DNA of 14,710 bases from an uncultured Catenibacterium sp. (lineage in GTDB: Bacteria; Bacillota_I; Bacilli_A; Erysipelotrichales; Coprobacillaceae): positions 1 through 14,710 of the forward strand of contig NZ_CAAFOM010000223.1 of NCBI RefSeq assembly GCF_900764565.1. Reading direction: 5' to 3'. Shown in pieces: positions 1 to 6,521 of this stretch (the stretch's first letter is position 1; each line of letters opens with the position of its first letter). The notes beneath the pieces are model-generated. The model was not told the origin of the DNA, ran no database searches, and saw nothing but the letters and a program-made list of their open reading frames with translations. Made by a program: the position numbers and the translations under genes.

Positions 1-59
1 AAAAATAAAACCTTCATTCAAAACAAAACTATTATCTAGAAATTAGAATGTACAATCAA

Positions 60-88
60 TAATGAATTTAATTAAATTAAATTCATTA
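60..88 (+). repeat. 12-bp AT-rich inverted repeat in the leader of the radical SAM gene
   Basis: TAATGAATTTAA (60-71) is the exact reverse complement of TTAAATTCATTA (77-88), with a 5-base spacer. It lies 23 nt upstream of the Shine-Dalgarno of the radical SAM gene, and just after a weak -10-like TACAAT at 51-56. It could be a dyad operator for a repressor, or form an RNA hairpin in the 5' leader. It has no following U-run and is not a terminator. Seen directly; the function is inference. The rest of 1-124 shows no gene I can support. Confidence 0.5.
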
Positions 89-111
89 ACTGATTACGTA
101 CATATTATACG

Positions 112-118
112 AGGGGAG
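112..118 (+). promoter_or_regulatory. Shine-Dalgarno that fixes the start of the radical SAM gene
   Basis: AGGGGAG sits 6 nt before the ATG at 125, the ideal distance. The in-frame ATG at 62 has no purine-rich site before it and lies inside the left arm of the inverted repeat at 60-88. This decides the start in favour of 125. Confidence 0.75.
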
Positions 119-124
119 AATTAT

Positions 125-1243
125 ATGGAACCAATGGAAGATGCCAATACCGTCGAAAGGATGCTTATTCATAAAGCTGCAAGTGTTAAATCACCTGCAA
201 ACGGTAGTATAGAACTATTACCTCTATGTAATATGAACTGTGATATGTGTTATGTTCATTTAACTCATAAACAGTTAGAAGAAGCAGGAGGAAGAATTCA
301 TACAGGTAAAGAATGGTTAGAAATAGGGAAACAGATGGTAGAGAATGGAACACTATTCTTATTACTTACTGGTGGAGAACCATTACTACATCCTGATTTT
401 AAAGAAATCTATCTAGGTCTTAAAAAGATGGGTATCGTTATCACAATCAATACGAATGCGACATTAATAGATGAATCATGGGTAGAATTCTTTAAGCAAC
501 ATATGCCTAGACGTATTAATATTACTTTATATGGCTCTAGTAATGAGACATATGAAAGATTATGCCATTATAAGAATGGTTATGATAAGGTAATGAATTC
601 TATTAAGATGTTACAGGAAGCAGATATTCCTGTAAGAGTTGGTTTCTCTCTTGCAAAGAATAACCAGAAGGATGCAGGAGATGTATTAAAGATGGTCACT
701 GATATGGATATTCCAATCTCATTTGATACATATATGCTTCCTGCAACACGCGAAAGAAAGTTACCTTATAATCAACAGGCAAGACTTGCACCTGAAGATG
801 CAGCTCTTACTTTTGCACATAATCTAGATAAGATTGATTCTATTGATCATGTAGAAGAGTATGTGAATAAACAGCTTAAGTTAGTAGAAGATAGAGTGAT
901 TGGTGAAGAACAGGAAGGACAAATGGAATGTCTAGCTGGTAAGTGCTCTTATACAGTAAACTGGCAGGGTGAAATGCATCCATGTGTTATTTTAACTGCA
1001 CCTACCGCAAACGTCTTTGAGGTGGGCTTTAAAAAGGCCTGGGAGACTGTTTCTGATGGATGTTCAAAGATCAGATTATATTCTGGATGTTCTGTATGTA
1101 AATTAAAGCCTATTTGTCGTACATGTGCTGCAAGCCATTTATTGGAATCTGGCAGCTATATGGGTAAACCAGAATATATGTGTACCTATACAGAAACACT
1201 TTATGAAGAATATAAGAGAATGAAGAAGGATTTCGAGAAGTAA
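125..1243 (+). CDS. Radical SAM/SPASM domain protein
   Basis: Predicted 372-residue radical SAM enzyme, using SAM and a 4Fe-4S cluster to start radical chemistry, probably on a peptide or protein. The cluster motif CxxxCxxC is at C35, C39 and C42 (CNMNCDMCY), followed by the SAM-contact motif GGEP at 83-86. The C-terminal third has a cysteine set typical of a SPASM auxiliary-cluster domain: C269, C274, C287, C322, C325, C331, C334 and C353. There is no N-terminal PqqD-like extension. I start it at the ATG at 125 because of the Shine-Dalgarno at 112-118; an upstream in-frame ATG at 62 would add 21 residues and has no such site. SPASM proteins commonly mature ribosomal peptides or activate sulfatases; the substrate here is unknown. 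It is followed by its own terminator, so it is a separate transcription unit from the HprK-like operon downstream. Confidence 0.9.
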   Translation: MEPMEDANTVERMLIHKAASVKSPANGSIELLPLCNMNCDMCYVHLTHKQLEEAGGRIHTGKEWLEIGKQMVENGTLFLLLTGGEPLLHPDFKEIYLGLKKMGIVITINTNATLIDESWVEFFKQHMPRRINITLYGSSNETYERLCHYKNGYDKVMNSIKMLQEADIPVRVGFSLAKNNQKDAGDVLKMVTDMDIPISFDTYMLPATRERKLPYNQQARLAPEDAALTFAHNLDKIDSIDHVEEYVNKQLKLVEDRVIGEEQEGQMECLAGKCSYTVNWQGEMHPCVILTAPTANVFEVGFKKAWETVSDGCSKIRLYSGCSVCKLKPICRTCAASHLLESGSYMGKPEYMCTYTETLYEEYKRMKKDFEK

Positions 1244-1264
1244 GAATTAATCTTACTTCTTTTT
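1236..1264 (+). terminator. Intrinsic terminator of the radical SAM gene
   Basis: A perfect 10-bp stem, AGAAGTAAGA (1236-1245) with TCTTACTTCT (1251-1260), closes a 5-base loop ATTAA and is followed by TTTT. The TAA stop codon (1241-1243) lies inside the left arm. The stem is AT-rich and the U-run short, so termination may be only partial. Confidence 0.75.
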
Positions 1265-1304
1265 GTCCTTATACATAAGTTCTCTACAAATACATAAAAT
1301 ATTA

Positions 1305-1313
1305 TGGTAGAAT
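1305..1313 (+). promoter_or_regulatory. Extended -10 promoter of the HprK-like operon
   Basis: TGGTAGAAT matches the extended -10 form TGnTAnAAT. Transcription would begin near 1320, leaving a leader of about 20 nt that contains the AAGGAG at 1330-1335. The sequence 17 nt upstream (TACAAA, 1285-1290) is a poor -35, as is usual for extended -10 promoters. It lies between the terminator at 1236-1264 and the next gene. No other feature is seen in 1265-1340. Confidence 0.55.
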
Positions 1314-1340
1314 GGCAATAACTATCGGAAAGGAGAAATT

Positions 1341-2180
1341 ATGGAACGTATATATACGATTGGAACTTTCACATTTAAGTTGATCTATGATGAGAAGTTA
1401 ATAAAGATTCCTCCTAACTTTCAAATATTTGAAAGTCAGGAAGAACCTGAATATACATATGAGTTTATAGTGAGTGAGACACTACCACAAATAGAAGGGA
1501 GAGTAGTCTCTCAAAGGGATGAGTTATTAATCCTTGATTGTGATGGGTTAGAAACAAGATATCTAGGTATTAAGGGTAGTGATTGGTATTATGGGGTGTA
1601 TCAAGAATTAACACCTCATAGTGCAAGATCTATTATTCTAAAAGATGCTTTAGGAGAATTGTATGTAGACCCATTCTTCTGTTCTTTCTTCTCTTTAGAG
1701 AAGAAGTTATTAGAGAAGGATGCATTAGTGCTTCATTGCAGTTATATGCAGTATAAGGATTATGCAATCCTCTTCTCAGCACCTAGTGGTACAGGTAAGA
1801 CAACACAGGCGACATTATGGGAAGAATATAAAGGTTCCCATGTAGTGAATGGTGATAAGGGATTATTGATGAAGGATGATGGTGTATGGACTGCTCATGG
1901 ATGGCCTGTATGTGGGTCTAGTGGTGTATGTCATAATAAGAATGTCCCTATTAAGTGTATTGTCATGTTATCTCAGGAGAAAGAGAACAAGATAGAGAGA
2001 TTAAGTCCTATTGCAGCTTTTAAGGAAGCCTATAGTCAGCTCACAGTAAATAGATGGGATAAGAGAAGTGTACTTAAGTCTATGGATTTATTACAGGATT
2101 TAATAGACAATGTACCTTTCTATCATCTAGGATGTACTATTTCTAAGGAAGCTGTAGAAACTCTAGAGAAGGTCTTGTAA
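1341..2180 (+). CDS. HprK/PEPCK-like P-loop protein
   Basis: A 279-residue cytoplasmic protein related to the HPr kinase/PEP carboxykinase fold. The P-loop is A147-PSGT-GKT (K153, T154) in the context LFSAPSGTGKTTQ. Just before it is H132 in LHCSY, and after it VNGDKGLL (D172) and GWPVCGSSG, the arrangement seen in HprK-like proteins that sit beside peptide-maturation genes. The first 110 or so residues form a beta-rich region with no motif I recognise. It lacks the N-terminal domain of true HprK, so a role in carbon catabolite control is unlikely. A kinase or ATPase acting on a protein or peptide is the best guess. The start has AAGGAG 5 nt upstream. The stop overlaps the next ATG by 1 nt (TAATG), so translation is coupled to the phosphoesterase. 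Confidence 0.8.
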   Translation: MERIYTIGTFTFKLIYDEKLIKIPPNFQIFESQEEPEYTYEFIVSETLPQIEGRVVSQRDELLILDCDGLETRYLGIKGSDWYYGVYQELTPHSARSIILKDALGELYVDPFFCSFFSLEKKLLEKDALVLHCSYMQYKDYAILFSAPSGTGKTTQATLWEEYKGSHVVNGDKGLLMKDDGVWTAHGWPVCGSSGVCHNKNVPIKCIVMLSQEKENKIERLSPIAAFKEAYSQLTVNRWDKRSVLKSMDLLQDLIDNVPFYHLGCTISKEAVETLEKVL

Positions 2181-3037
2181 TGAAGAAGAAAGTTATAAGC
2201 TGTATTGTGATGTTATGTATGTGTATTGTATTAGGAAGTGGTTATTTAGTGTATGAGTCTTATTACACAATTGATGTGACACAATACACAATGAAATCAG
2301 ATAAGATTCATAGCCCTGTTAATATTGTCATAATGGCGGATGTTCATGATAATCATACAAAGATTAAGAAACAGGTTATAAATAAGATTAAGAAGTTAAA
2401 GCCTGATTTGATTATGTGTGTAGGGGATATTATTGATAATGAATCTAAGAGTGATCAAAGTACACTTGATTTCTTACATTCATTAGTGGGTATAGCACCT
2501 GTCTATATGAGTTATGGAAACCATGAGAAAGAGTATTATAGTCATCATGCTTTCCAGATAGAGAATATTAAAAGTACGGGTGTACACTTCCTAGATGAAA
2601 GTTATGAAGACATAACAGTAAAGGGGAATAGTATAAGAATAGGTGGTATGTATGATTATGCCTTTAGTAATGATGATGGGGGTATAAGTAAGAAGTCCAT
2701 GCATAATAACCATGTCTATCGTTACTTAAGTACATTCAATAAGACAGACAGTTATCGTATTATGTTATGTCATAGACCAGATACCTTTATATATGGTGAT
2801 GCCTATATGTGGAATGTAGGACTCATACTCAGTGGTCATGTCCATGGAGGTCAGATTATTCTTCCTAATGGCAAAGGGCTGTATGCACCTGAGCAGGGAT
2901 GGTTTCCTAAGTATGATTATGGTTTATATAGGTTAGGTATTAATAATATGATTATTACAAGAGGGGTGAGTAGTTCTGGAGAAGCACTGCCTAGGATGAA
3001 TAATCCAGCAGAAATCGTTCAGATCACATTAAGATGA
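2180..3037 (+). CDS. Membrane-anchored calcineurin-like metallophosphoesterase
   Basis: A 285-residue phosphoesterase with the metal-binding motifs of the family in order: DVH (D54, H56), GDIID (D83), GNHE (N114, H115), CHRPD (H198) and GHVHGG (H220, H222). Residues 5-25 are a hydrophobic segment after MKKK, with no obvious cleavage site, so the catalytic domain probably faces outwards on a membrane anchor, as in YkuE-type proteins. The overall form, including the late GLYAPEQGWFPKYDYGLY stretch, resembles YkuE/YpbG phosphohydrolases, some of which are linked to lipid or lipid-linked substrates. The substrate here is not predictable. It is coupled at both ends: a 1-nt overlap with the HprK-like gene and a 4-nt ATGA overlap with the peptidase gene. 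Confidence 0.88.
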   Translation: MKKKVISCIVMLCMCIVLGSGYLVYESYYTIDVTQYTMKSDKIHSPVNIVIMADVHDNHTKIKKQVINKIKKLKPDLIMCVGDIIDNESKSDQSTLDFLHSLVGIAPVYMSYGNHEKEYYSHHAFQIENIKSTGVHFLDESYEDITVKGNSIRIGGMYDYAFSNDDGGISKKSMHNNHVYRYLSTFNKTDSYRIMLCHRPDTFIYGDAYMWNVGLILSGHVHGGQIILPNGKGLYAPEQGWFPKYDYGLYRLGINNMIITRGVSSSGEALPRMNNPAEIVQITLR

Positions 3038-3462
3038 AGATAGTAGATATAAATGAATATATGCCTGTATTAATAGATTTAGTGAATCAAGGTAAAGATG
3101 TACGTTTTACTGTCACAGGGAGCTCTATGAATCCTTTCTTGATTCATATGCGTGATAGTGTCATTATATCTAAGCCTGTCAAACCTTTTAAGAAGGGAGA
3201 CATAGTCTTCTTCCAAAGAGAGAATGGGCAGTATGTGATGCATAGAATACATCATATAAAGAAAGGCATGTTATATATTATTGGTGATAATCAGACAGAT
3301 ATGGAAGGTCCTGTAGATCCTAAACAAGTGTTTGGAATCATACATACAGTATATAGAAAAGATAAAAAGATTACTGAAGGGGATTTCTGGTGGGTATTTT
3401 TTGAGAAGATCTGGCTACATTTGATACCTTTTAGGCATCTGATTATGAAAATATACAAGTAA
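3034..3462 (+). CDS. S24/S26-family signal-peptidase-like protein
   Basis: A 142-residue protein with a signal-peptidase core. GSSMNP (29-34) carries the predicted nucleophile S31 before M32. KKGDIVFF (53-60) is the usual second box. MHRI (69-72) supplies H70, and GDN (84-86) forms the third box. A His at the position where bacterial LepB has Lys points to the Ser-His SipW/archaeal-type catalytic pair. There is no N-terminal membrane segment; the C-terminal 30 residues are aromatic and hydrophobic (FWWVFFEKIW) and may lie on or in the membrane. It would cleave a secreted or matured peptide, or be a self-processing relative; neither can be shown. It is the last gene of the three-gene operon from 1341. 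No convincing terminator follows. Confidence 0.8.
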   Translation: MKIVDINEYMPVLIDLVNQGKDVRFTVTGSSMNPFLIHMRDSVIISKPVKPFKKGDIVFFQRENGQYVMHRIHHIKKGMLYIIGDNQTDMEGPVDPKQVFGIIHTVYRKDKKITEGDFWWVFFEKIWLHLIPFRHLIMKIYK

Positions 3463-3536
3463 AATATAAATTTAGTGTAATTTTTACTCTATTCGTGCAT
3501 TAAGTGTTGTCAAAACTCCCAAAATGTGTGAAAAGA

Positions 3537-3545
3537 TGTTATACT
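3537..3545 (+). promoter_or_regulatory. Extended -10 promoter of the polysaccharide operon
   Basis: TGTTATACT matches TGnTATAAT with one mismatch. Transcription would begin near 3552, downstream of the in-frame ATG at 3524 and about 23 nt before the ATG at 3575. No -35 box stands at 17 nt; a TTGTCA at 3507-3512 is too far away (27 nt). The gene-free stretch 3463-3574 holds this promoter and an 8-bp inverted repeat (3470-3477 and 3549-3556), nothing else clear. Confidence 0.6.
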
Positions 3546-3562
3546 ATTCACTAAATGTTAAA

Positions 3563-3570
3563 AGGGGTGA
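3563..3570 (+). promoter_or_regulatory. Shine-Dalgarno that fixes the cpsB start
   Basis: AGGGGTGA ends 4 nt before the ATG at 3575. Together with the promoter at 3537-3545 it rules out the upstream in-frame ATG at 3524, which would lie before the transcript start. Confidence 0.75.
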
Positions 3571-3574
3571 ACTT

Positions 3575-4294
3575 ATGATTGATATACATAGTCATATTCT
3601 TCCTCTCGTAGACGATGGTTCTAAGAGTGTAGACATGAGTCTAGAGATGTTAGATCAGGCTTATAGAGATGGTACAGAAGAAATCATCTTAACGCCACAT
3701 CTTGCCTATGCATATGGTTTTGATAATCCTAGAGAAAAGATTGAAGGTCTTTTTGAAGAGTTTAGAAATATAGTATGGGATGTAGGTATTCCTATTAAAC
3801 TACATCTAGGATGTGAGTTCTTATATAGTTCTAAGGAATCTTTTGAAAAACATTTCAAGGATATTACAACTCTTGCAGATACAAAATATCTATTAGTAGA
3901 ATTCTATTTTGATGTCAATGAAGATGTTATTCTTGAAGCAGTAGAGAGTGTGCTTGAAAAGGGATGTACACCTATTATTGCGCATCCGGAACGTTTTGAA
4001 GCATTCCAGACAAATACAGAACTTGCACCACGCATTATAGAGATGGGTGGCTATTTACAGATGAATAAAGGGTCAATACTTGGAGACTATGGTTCTATAG
4101 TCAAAGATACAGTATATGACTTATTAGAGAGAAGAATGATTCATCTAGTAGGAAGTGATGCACATAACCTGCGTAACAGATATCCTGCTATGTATGAATC
4201 ATATGAGAAGGTAAAGACTTACTTTGGTAGTTCTTATGCGAAGAGAATCTTCAATGAGAATCCAGAGAAATTATTAAACGGGGGAAAGGTATGA
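3575..4294 (+). CDS. cpsB: CpsB/YwqE-type PHP-domain tyrosine-protein phosphatase
   Basis: A 239-residue manganese-dependent protein-tyrosine phosphatase of the PHP family. It should remove phosphate from the tyrosine tails of the BY-kinases encoded two and three genes downstream and so control polymer export or length. The N-terminus MIDIHSHILPLVDDGS (H5, H7, D14) is the diagnostic first metal motif. TPH (H42), GCE (E81), IAHPERF (H137) and GSDAHN (D195, H197) complete the metal-binding set. The length equals the family norm of about 240-255. The chosen start gives the usual N-terminus exactly. First gene of the polysaccharide operon; its end overlaps the next gene by 4 nt (ATGA). Confidence 0.92.
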   Translation: MIDIHSHILPLVDDGSKSVDMSLEMLDQAYRDGTEEIILTPHLAYAYGFDNPREKIEGLFEEFRNIVWDVGIPIKLHLGCEFLYSSKESFEKHFKDITTLADTKYLLVEFYFDVNEDVILEAVESVLEKGCTPIIAHPERFEAFQTNTELAPRIIEMGGYLQMNKGSILGDYGSIVKDTVYDLLERRMIHLVGSDAHNLRNRYPAMYESYEKVKTYFGSSYAKRIFNENPEKLLNGGKV

Positions 4295-5118
4295 ACAATA
4301 AAGTCAGAAACGGAATCATATTCCTAGTCATTGCGGCTTTATATTTTGGTTTCATTTATTATGATAACCATAAGCCTCAAACAGGGGAATCACCTGTCAT
4401 TAAAGTACCTACTGGTACTTTAAAGATTAAGGCAAGTGCTGATGAGAAGAAGACAACTAAAGCACTTCTAAAGGGTGTTAAGGCAACTGATAAGGAAGAT
4501 GGAGATATTACTAAGAAAGTGTTTGTAGAAAACATGAGTTCTTTTGGAGAAGGTAATACAAGAATCGTTACTTTAGGTGTCTTTGATAAGGATGACAACT
4601 ATACGACTGTAACAAGACAGATTAAATATAAGGATTATATTGCGCCACAGATCAACCTGAATAATGCGTTAGTATATTCATGGATTAGTTCTAAAGCACA
4701 GTTTGGTGATTATGTGAGTGCTTATAGCTGCGTAGATGGTGATATTAGTTCTCGTGTGAAGGTATTAAGAGAATATACAGAGAATGATGATCATTATGTT
4801 GCGTTTGCGGTAAGTGATAGTACTGGTACTGAAACAAAGCTTACATTAAAGGCTTACCAGACTAATAAGGAACAGACAGTGTCTATTAATCTGGATACTT
4901 ATTTAATGAGAGTTAAAGTAGGTACAAAGGTGAATGCGAAGAGTCATATCCAGTCTATTATGATGGATAAGATGGATTATTCTAGTTTAAAGAATCAGGT
5001 GACTATTAATACGGACTATGATCCTAATACGCCTGGTATGTATGAATTTATTTATAGAGTAAAGACAGCCAATGACGACTATGGTTTAACTAAACTTGTT
5101 GTCATTGTGGAACAGTAA
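4291..5118 (+). CDS. Membrane-anchored protein with bacterial Ig-like domains
   Basis: A 275-residue protein with one N-terminal membrane anchor (about residues 8-24, GIIFLVIAALYFGFIYY) and an extracytoplasmic remainder. Two stretches carry the acidic signature of DUF5011-type Ig-like domains: DKEDGDITKKV (about 67-77) and VDGDISSRVKV (about 148-158). A third beta-rich unit closes the protein (VGTKVNAKSHI to LVVIVEQ). No catalytic motif is seen. It sits between the phosphatase and the BY-kinases, where other capsule loci carry regulators or attachment proteins. It may be a structural or sensing partner of the export complex; that is inference. Start overlaps cpsB by 4 nt; the next gene begins 11 nt after its stop. 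Confidence 0.75.
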   Translation: MNNKVRNGIIFLVIAALYFGFIYYDNHKPQTGESPVIKVPTGTLKIKASADEKKTTKALLKGVKATDKEDGDITKKVFVENMSSFGEGNTRIVTLGVFDKDDNYTTVTRQIKYKDYIAPQINLNNALVYSWISSKAQFGDYVSAYSCVDGDISSRVKVLREYTENDDHYVAFAVSDSTGTETKLTLKAYQTNKEQTVSINLDTYLMRVKVGTKVNAKSHIQSIMMDKMDYSSLKNQVTINTDYDPNTPGMYEFIYRVKTANDDYGLTKLVVIVEQ

Positions 5119-5129
5119 GGAGGATATAT

Positions 5130-6521
5130 ATGGATAACAATAAACAGAATGAAGATCTCCTTACAGTTATAAGCTGTATTATTGATGATGTATTACATAG
5201 ATGGGTACTTATTCTTGCAGTGATGTTTATCTGTGGGAGTATGTTTGATGTTGTAAAGACAGTCAACTATGTACCTCAATATGGTTCTACTATGACTGCT
5301 ACATTAGGTAGTGGGGGAGATACATTTAAGAACCTAGATAAGATTCAGAGTTATGTAAGTACTTTGAATTACTTGATGAATAGTAAAAATGCACGTGCTT
5401 ATGTAAAGAAGAAGATGGATATCCCATCTACTACATATACTGCCACTATTAGTACACAGCAGGCAAATATTGTAAGCTTTAATGTGACTGCAGATACTAA
5501 GAAGGAAGCTTATTATGCGATTGGATACTTAACTGAATGGTATGCAGGAAGTACTCAGCGTTATAACTTCCCGTATGCAATTAATATGTTAGATGAAAGC
5601 AGTTTCTCTACTGCACCAGTAAACTACAACAGTCATAAGGGTAACTTTATGAAGGGTGCATTAGTGAGTGGTGCTCTGTTAGTATTTATTCTTGCTTTAT
5701 ATTACTTCTTTAGAGATACAGTAAAGAGTGATAAGGAAGCAAAACAGAAATTAAATGCAAGACTTTATGCAAGAATTCCTTTTGAGAAAAAGAAGAAAAG
5801 AAATCCTTTCAAAAAGAACAGAAAAGCGATTCTTATTACTTCACTTAAGACAAGTTTCTTCTATAGAGAATCTATTAATAAGTTAAGAAGTAAAGTAGAA
5901 GCATCTAGTCAGAAACATGGTTATACTTCTTTCATGATTACGAGTGCTCATGAAAATGAAGGTAAATCAAGTGTAGGTGCCAATCTTGCCTTAGCACTTG
6001 CGAAGAATGGTCATAAGACTATTTTAGTTGATATGGACTTTAGAAAGCCTTCATTAACTAAAATCTTTGAATTAAAGACAAATACAAGCTTAAATAATGC
6101 GATTGAAGGTACATTCCATTGGAAAACACAGGTTGTGAAATTAGATCATCCAGGTTTAGATTTATTACCTTGTCAGCAGGATTTAAAGAATTCTGAAAAA
6201 CTCACTGGAAGCAATCGTTTAAAAGCTATTATAGAAGAACTCAATGAAGAATATGATTATGTCATTGTCGATGTCAGCCCTGCTTACTTATTAAATGAAC
6301 CTATGACTATCAATGAAATGATGGATGCAACATTATTCGTTGTAAGACAGGATTATGCAGAAAAAGATATGATCAATGAAACTATTTCACGTTTATCTTA
6401 TGTAAAGAATAACGTAGTAGGTATTGTATTCAACAGTAGAGTCTATGAACCAAGTACAATGCGTGGTACTTATGGTTATAGATATGGTTATAACAGATAT
6501 AGAACTAAGGGGGGAGAATAA
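5130..6521 (+). CDS. Chain-length regulator fused to BY-kinase (CpsC-CpsD/Wzc type), first copy
   Basis: A 463-residue fusion of a Wzz-like membrane part and a bacterial tyrosine kinase. Membrane segments lie at about 25-42 and 176-194 and flank an outside loop of about 130 residues. The kinase has Walker A at 273-280 (AHENEGKS, K279), Walker A' ILVDMDFRKPS at 298-308 and Walker B VIVDVSP at 378-384 (D381). The C-terminal tail has seven tyrosines between 448 and 457 (YGYRYGYNRY), the usual autophosphorylation cluster. The EX2RX2R oligomer motif is imperfect: E247 and R253 are kept, but the first Arg position is Asn. It should set chain length and drive the polymerase by cycles of phosphorylation and CpsB dephosphorylation. 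AAGGAGG at 5117-5123 overlaps the previous stop. Its stop overlaps the next gene (TAATG). Confidence 0.9.
   Translation: MDNNKQNEDLLTVISCIIDDVLHRWVLILAVMFICGSMFDVVKTVNYVPQYGSTMTATLGSGGDTFKNLDKIQSYVSTLNYLMNSKNARAYVKKKMDIPSTTYTATISTQQANIVSFNVTADTKKEAYYAIGYLTEWYAGSTQRYNFPYAINMLDESSFSTAPVNYNSHKGNFMKGALVSGALLVFILALYYFFRDTVKSDKEAKQKLNARLYARIPFEKKKKRNPFKKNRKAILITSLKTSFFYRESINKLRSKVEASSQKHGYTSFMITSAHENEGKSSVGANLALALAKNGHKTILVDMDFRKPSLTKIFELKTNTSLNNAIEGTFHWKTQVVKLDHPGLDLLPCQQDLKNSEKLTGSNRLKAIIEELNEEYDYVIVDVSPAYLLNEPMTINEMMDATLFVVRQDYAEKDMINETISRLSYVKNNVVGIVFNSRVYEPSTMRGTYGYRYGYNRYRTKGGE

Noticed and set aside
62..124. Upstream in-frame start extending the radical SAM protein by 21 residues
   Set aside because: No Shine-Dalgarno precedes the ATG at 62, while AGGGGAG stands at the right distance from the ATG at 125.
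1304..1385. Short frames in the gap before the HprK-like gene as a peptide precursor
   Set aside because: ATG at 1304 gives five codons; ATG at 1312 runs into the HprK-like gene in another frame and has no ribosome site. No leader-plus-core pattern is seen.
3459..3487. Possible terminator after the S26-type peptidase gene (GTAAAA ... TTTTAC)
   Set aside because: Only a 6-bp all-AT stem but for one pair, with a long loop and no following U-run. A second pairing at 3474-3490 has a mismatch and no U-run either.
3524..3574. N-terminal extension of the CpsB-type phosphatase
   Set aside because: The extension contains the promoter -10 element and would begin before the transcript start; MIDIHSH at 3575 is the family N-terminus.
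4377..4598. Open frame on the minus strand within the Ig-like gene
   Set aside because: It is a shadow of the plus-strand gene, with no Shine-Dalgarno and no recognisable protein motif. The same holds for minus-strand frames at 6393-6644, 10214-10519 and 14021-14401.
6471..6492. Direct repeat TATGGTTATA (6471-6480 and 6483-6492)
   Set aside because: It simply encodes the tyrosine cluster of the first BY-kinase; only two copies and not a regular tract.
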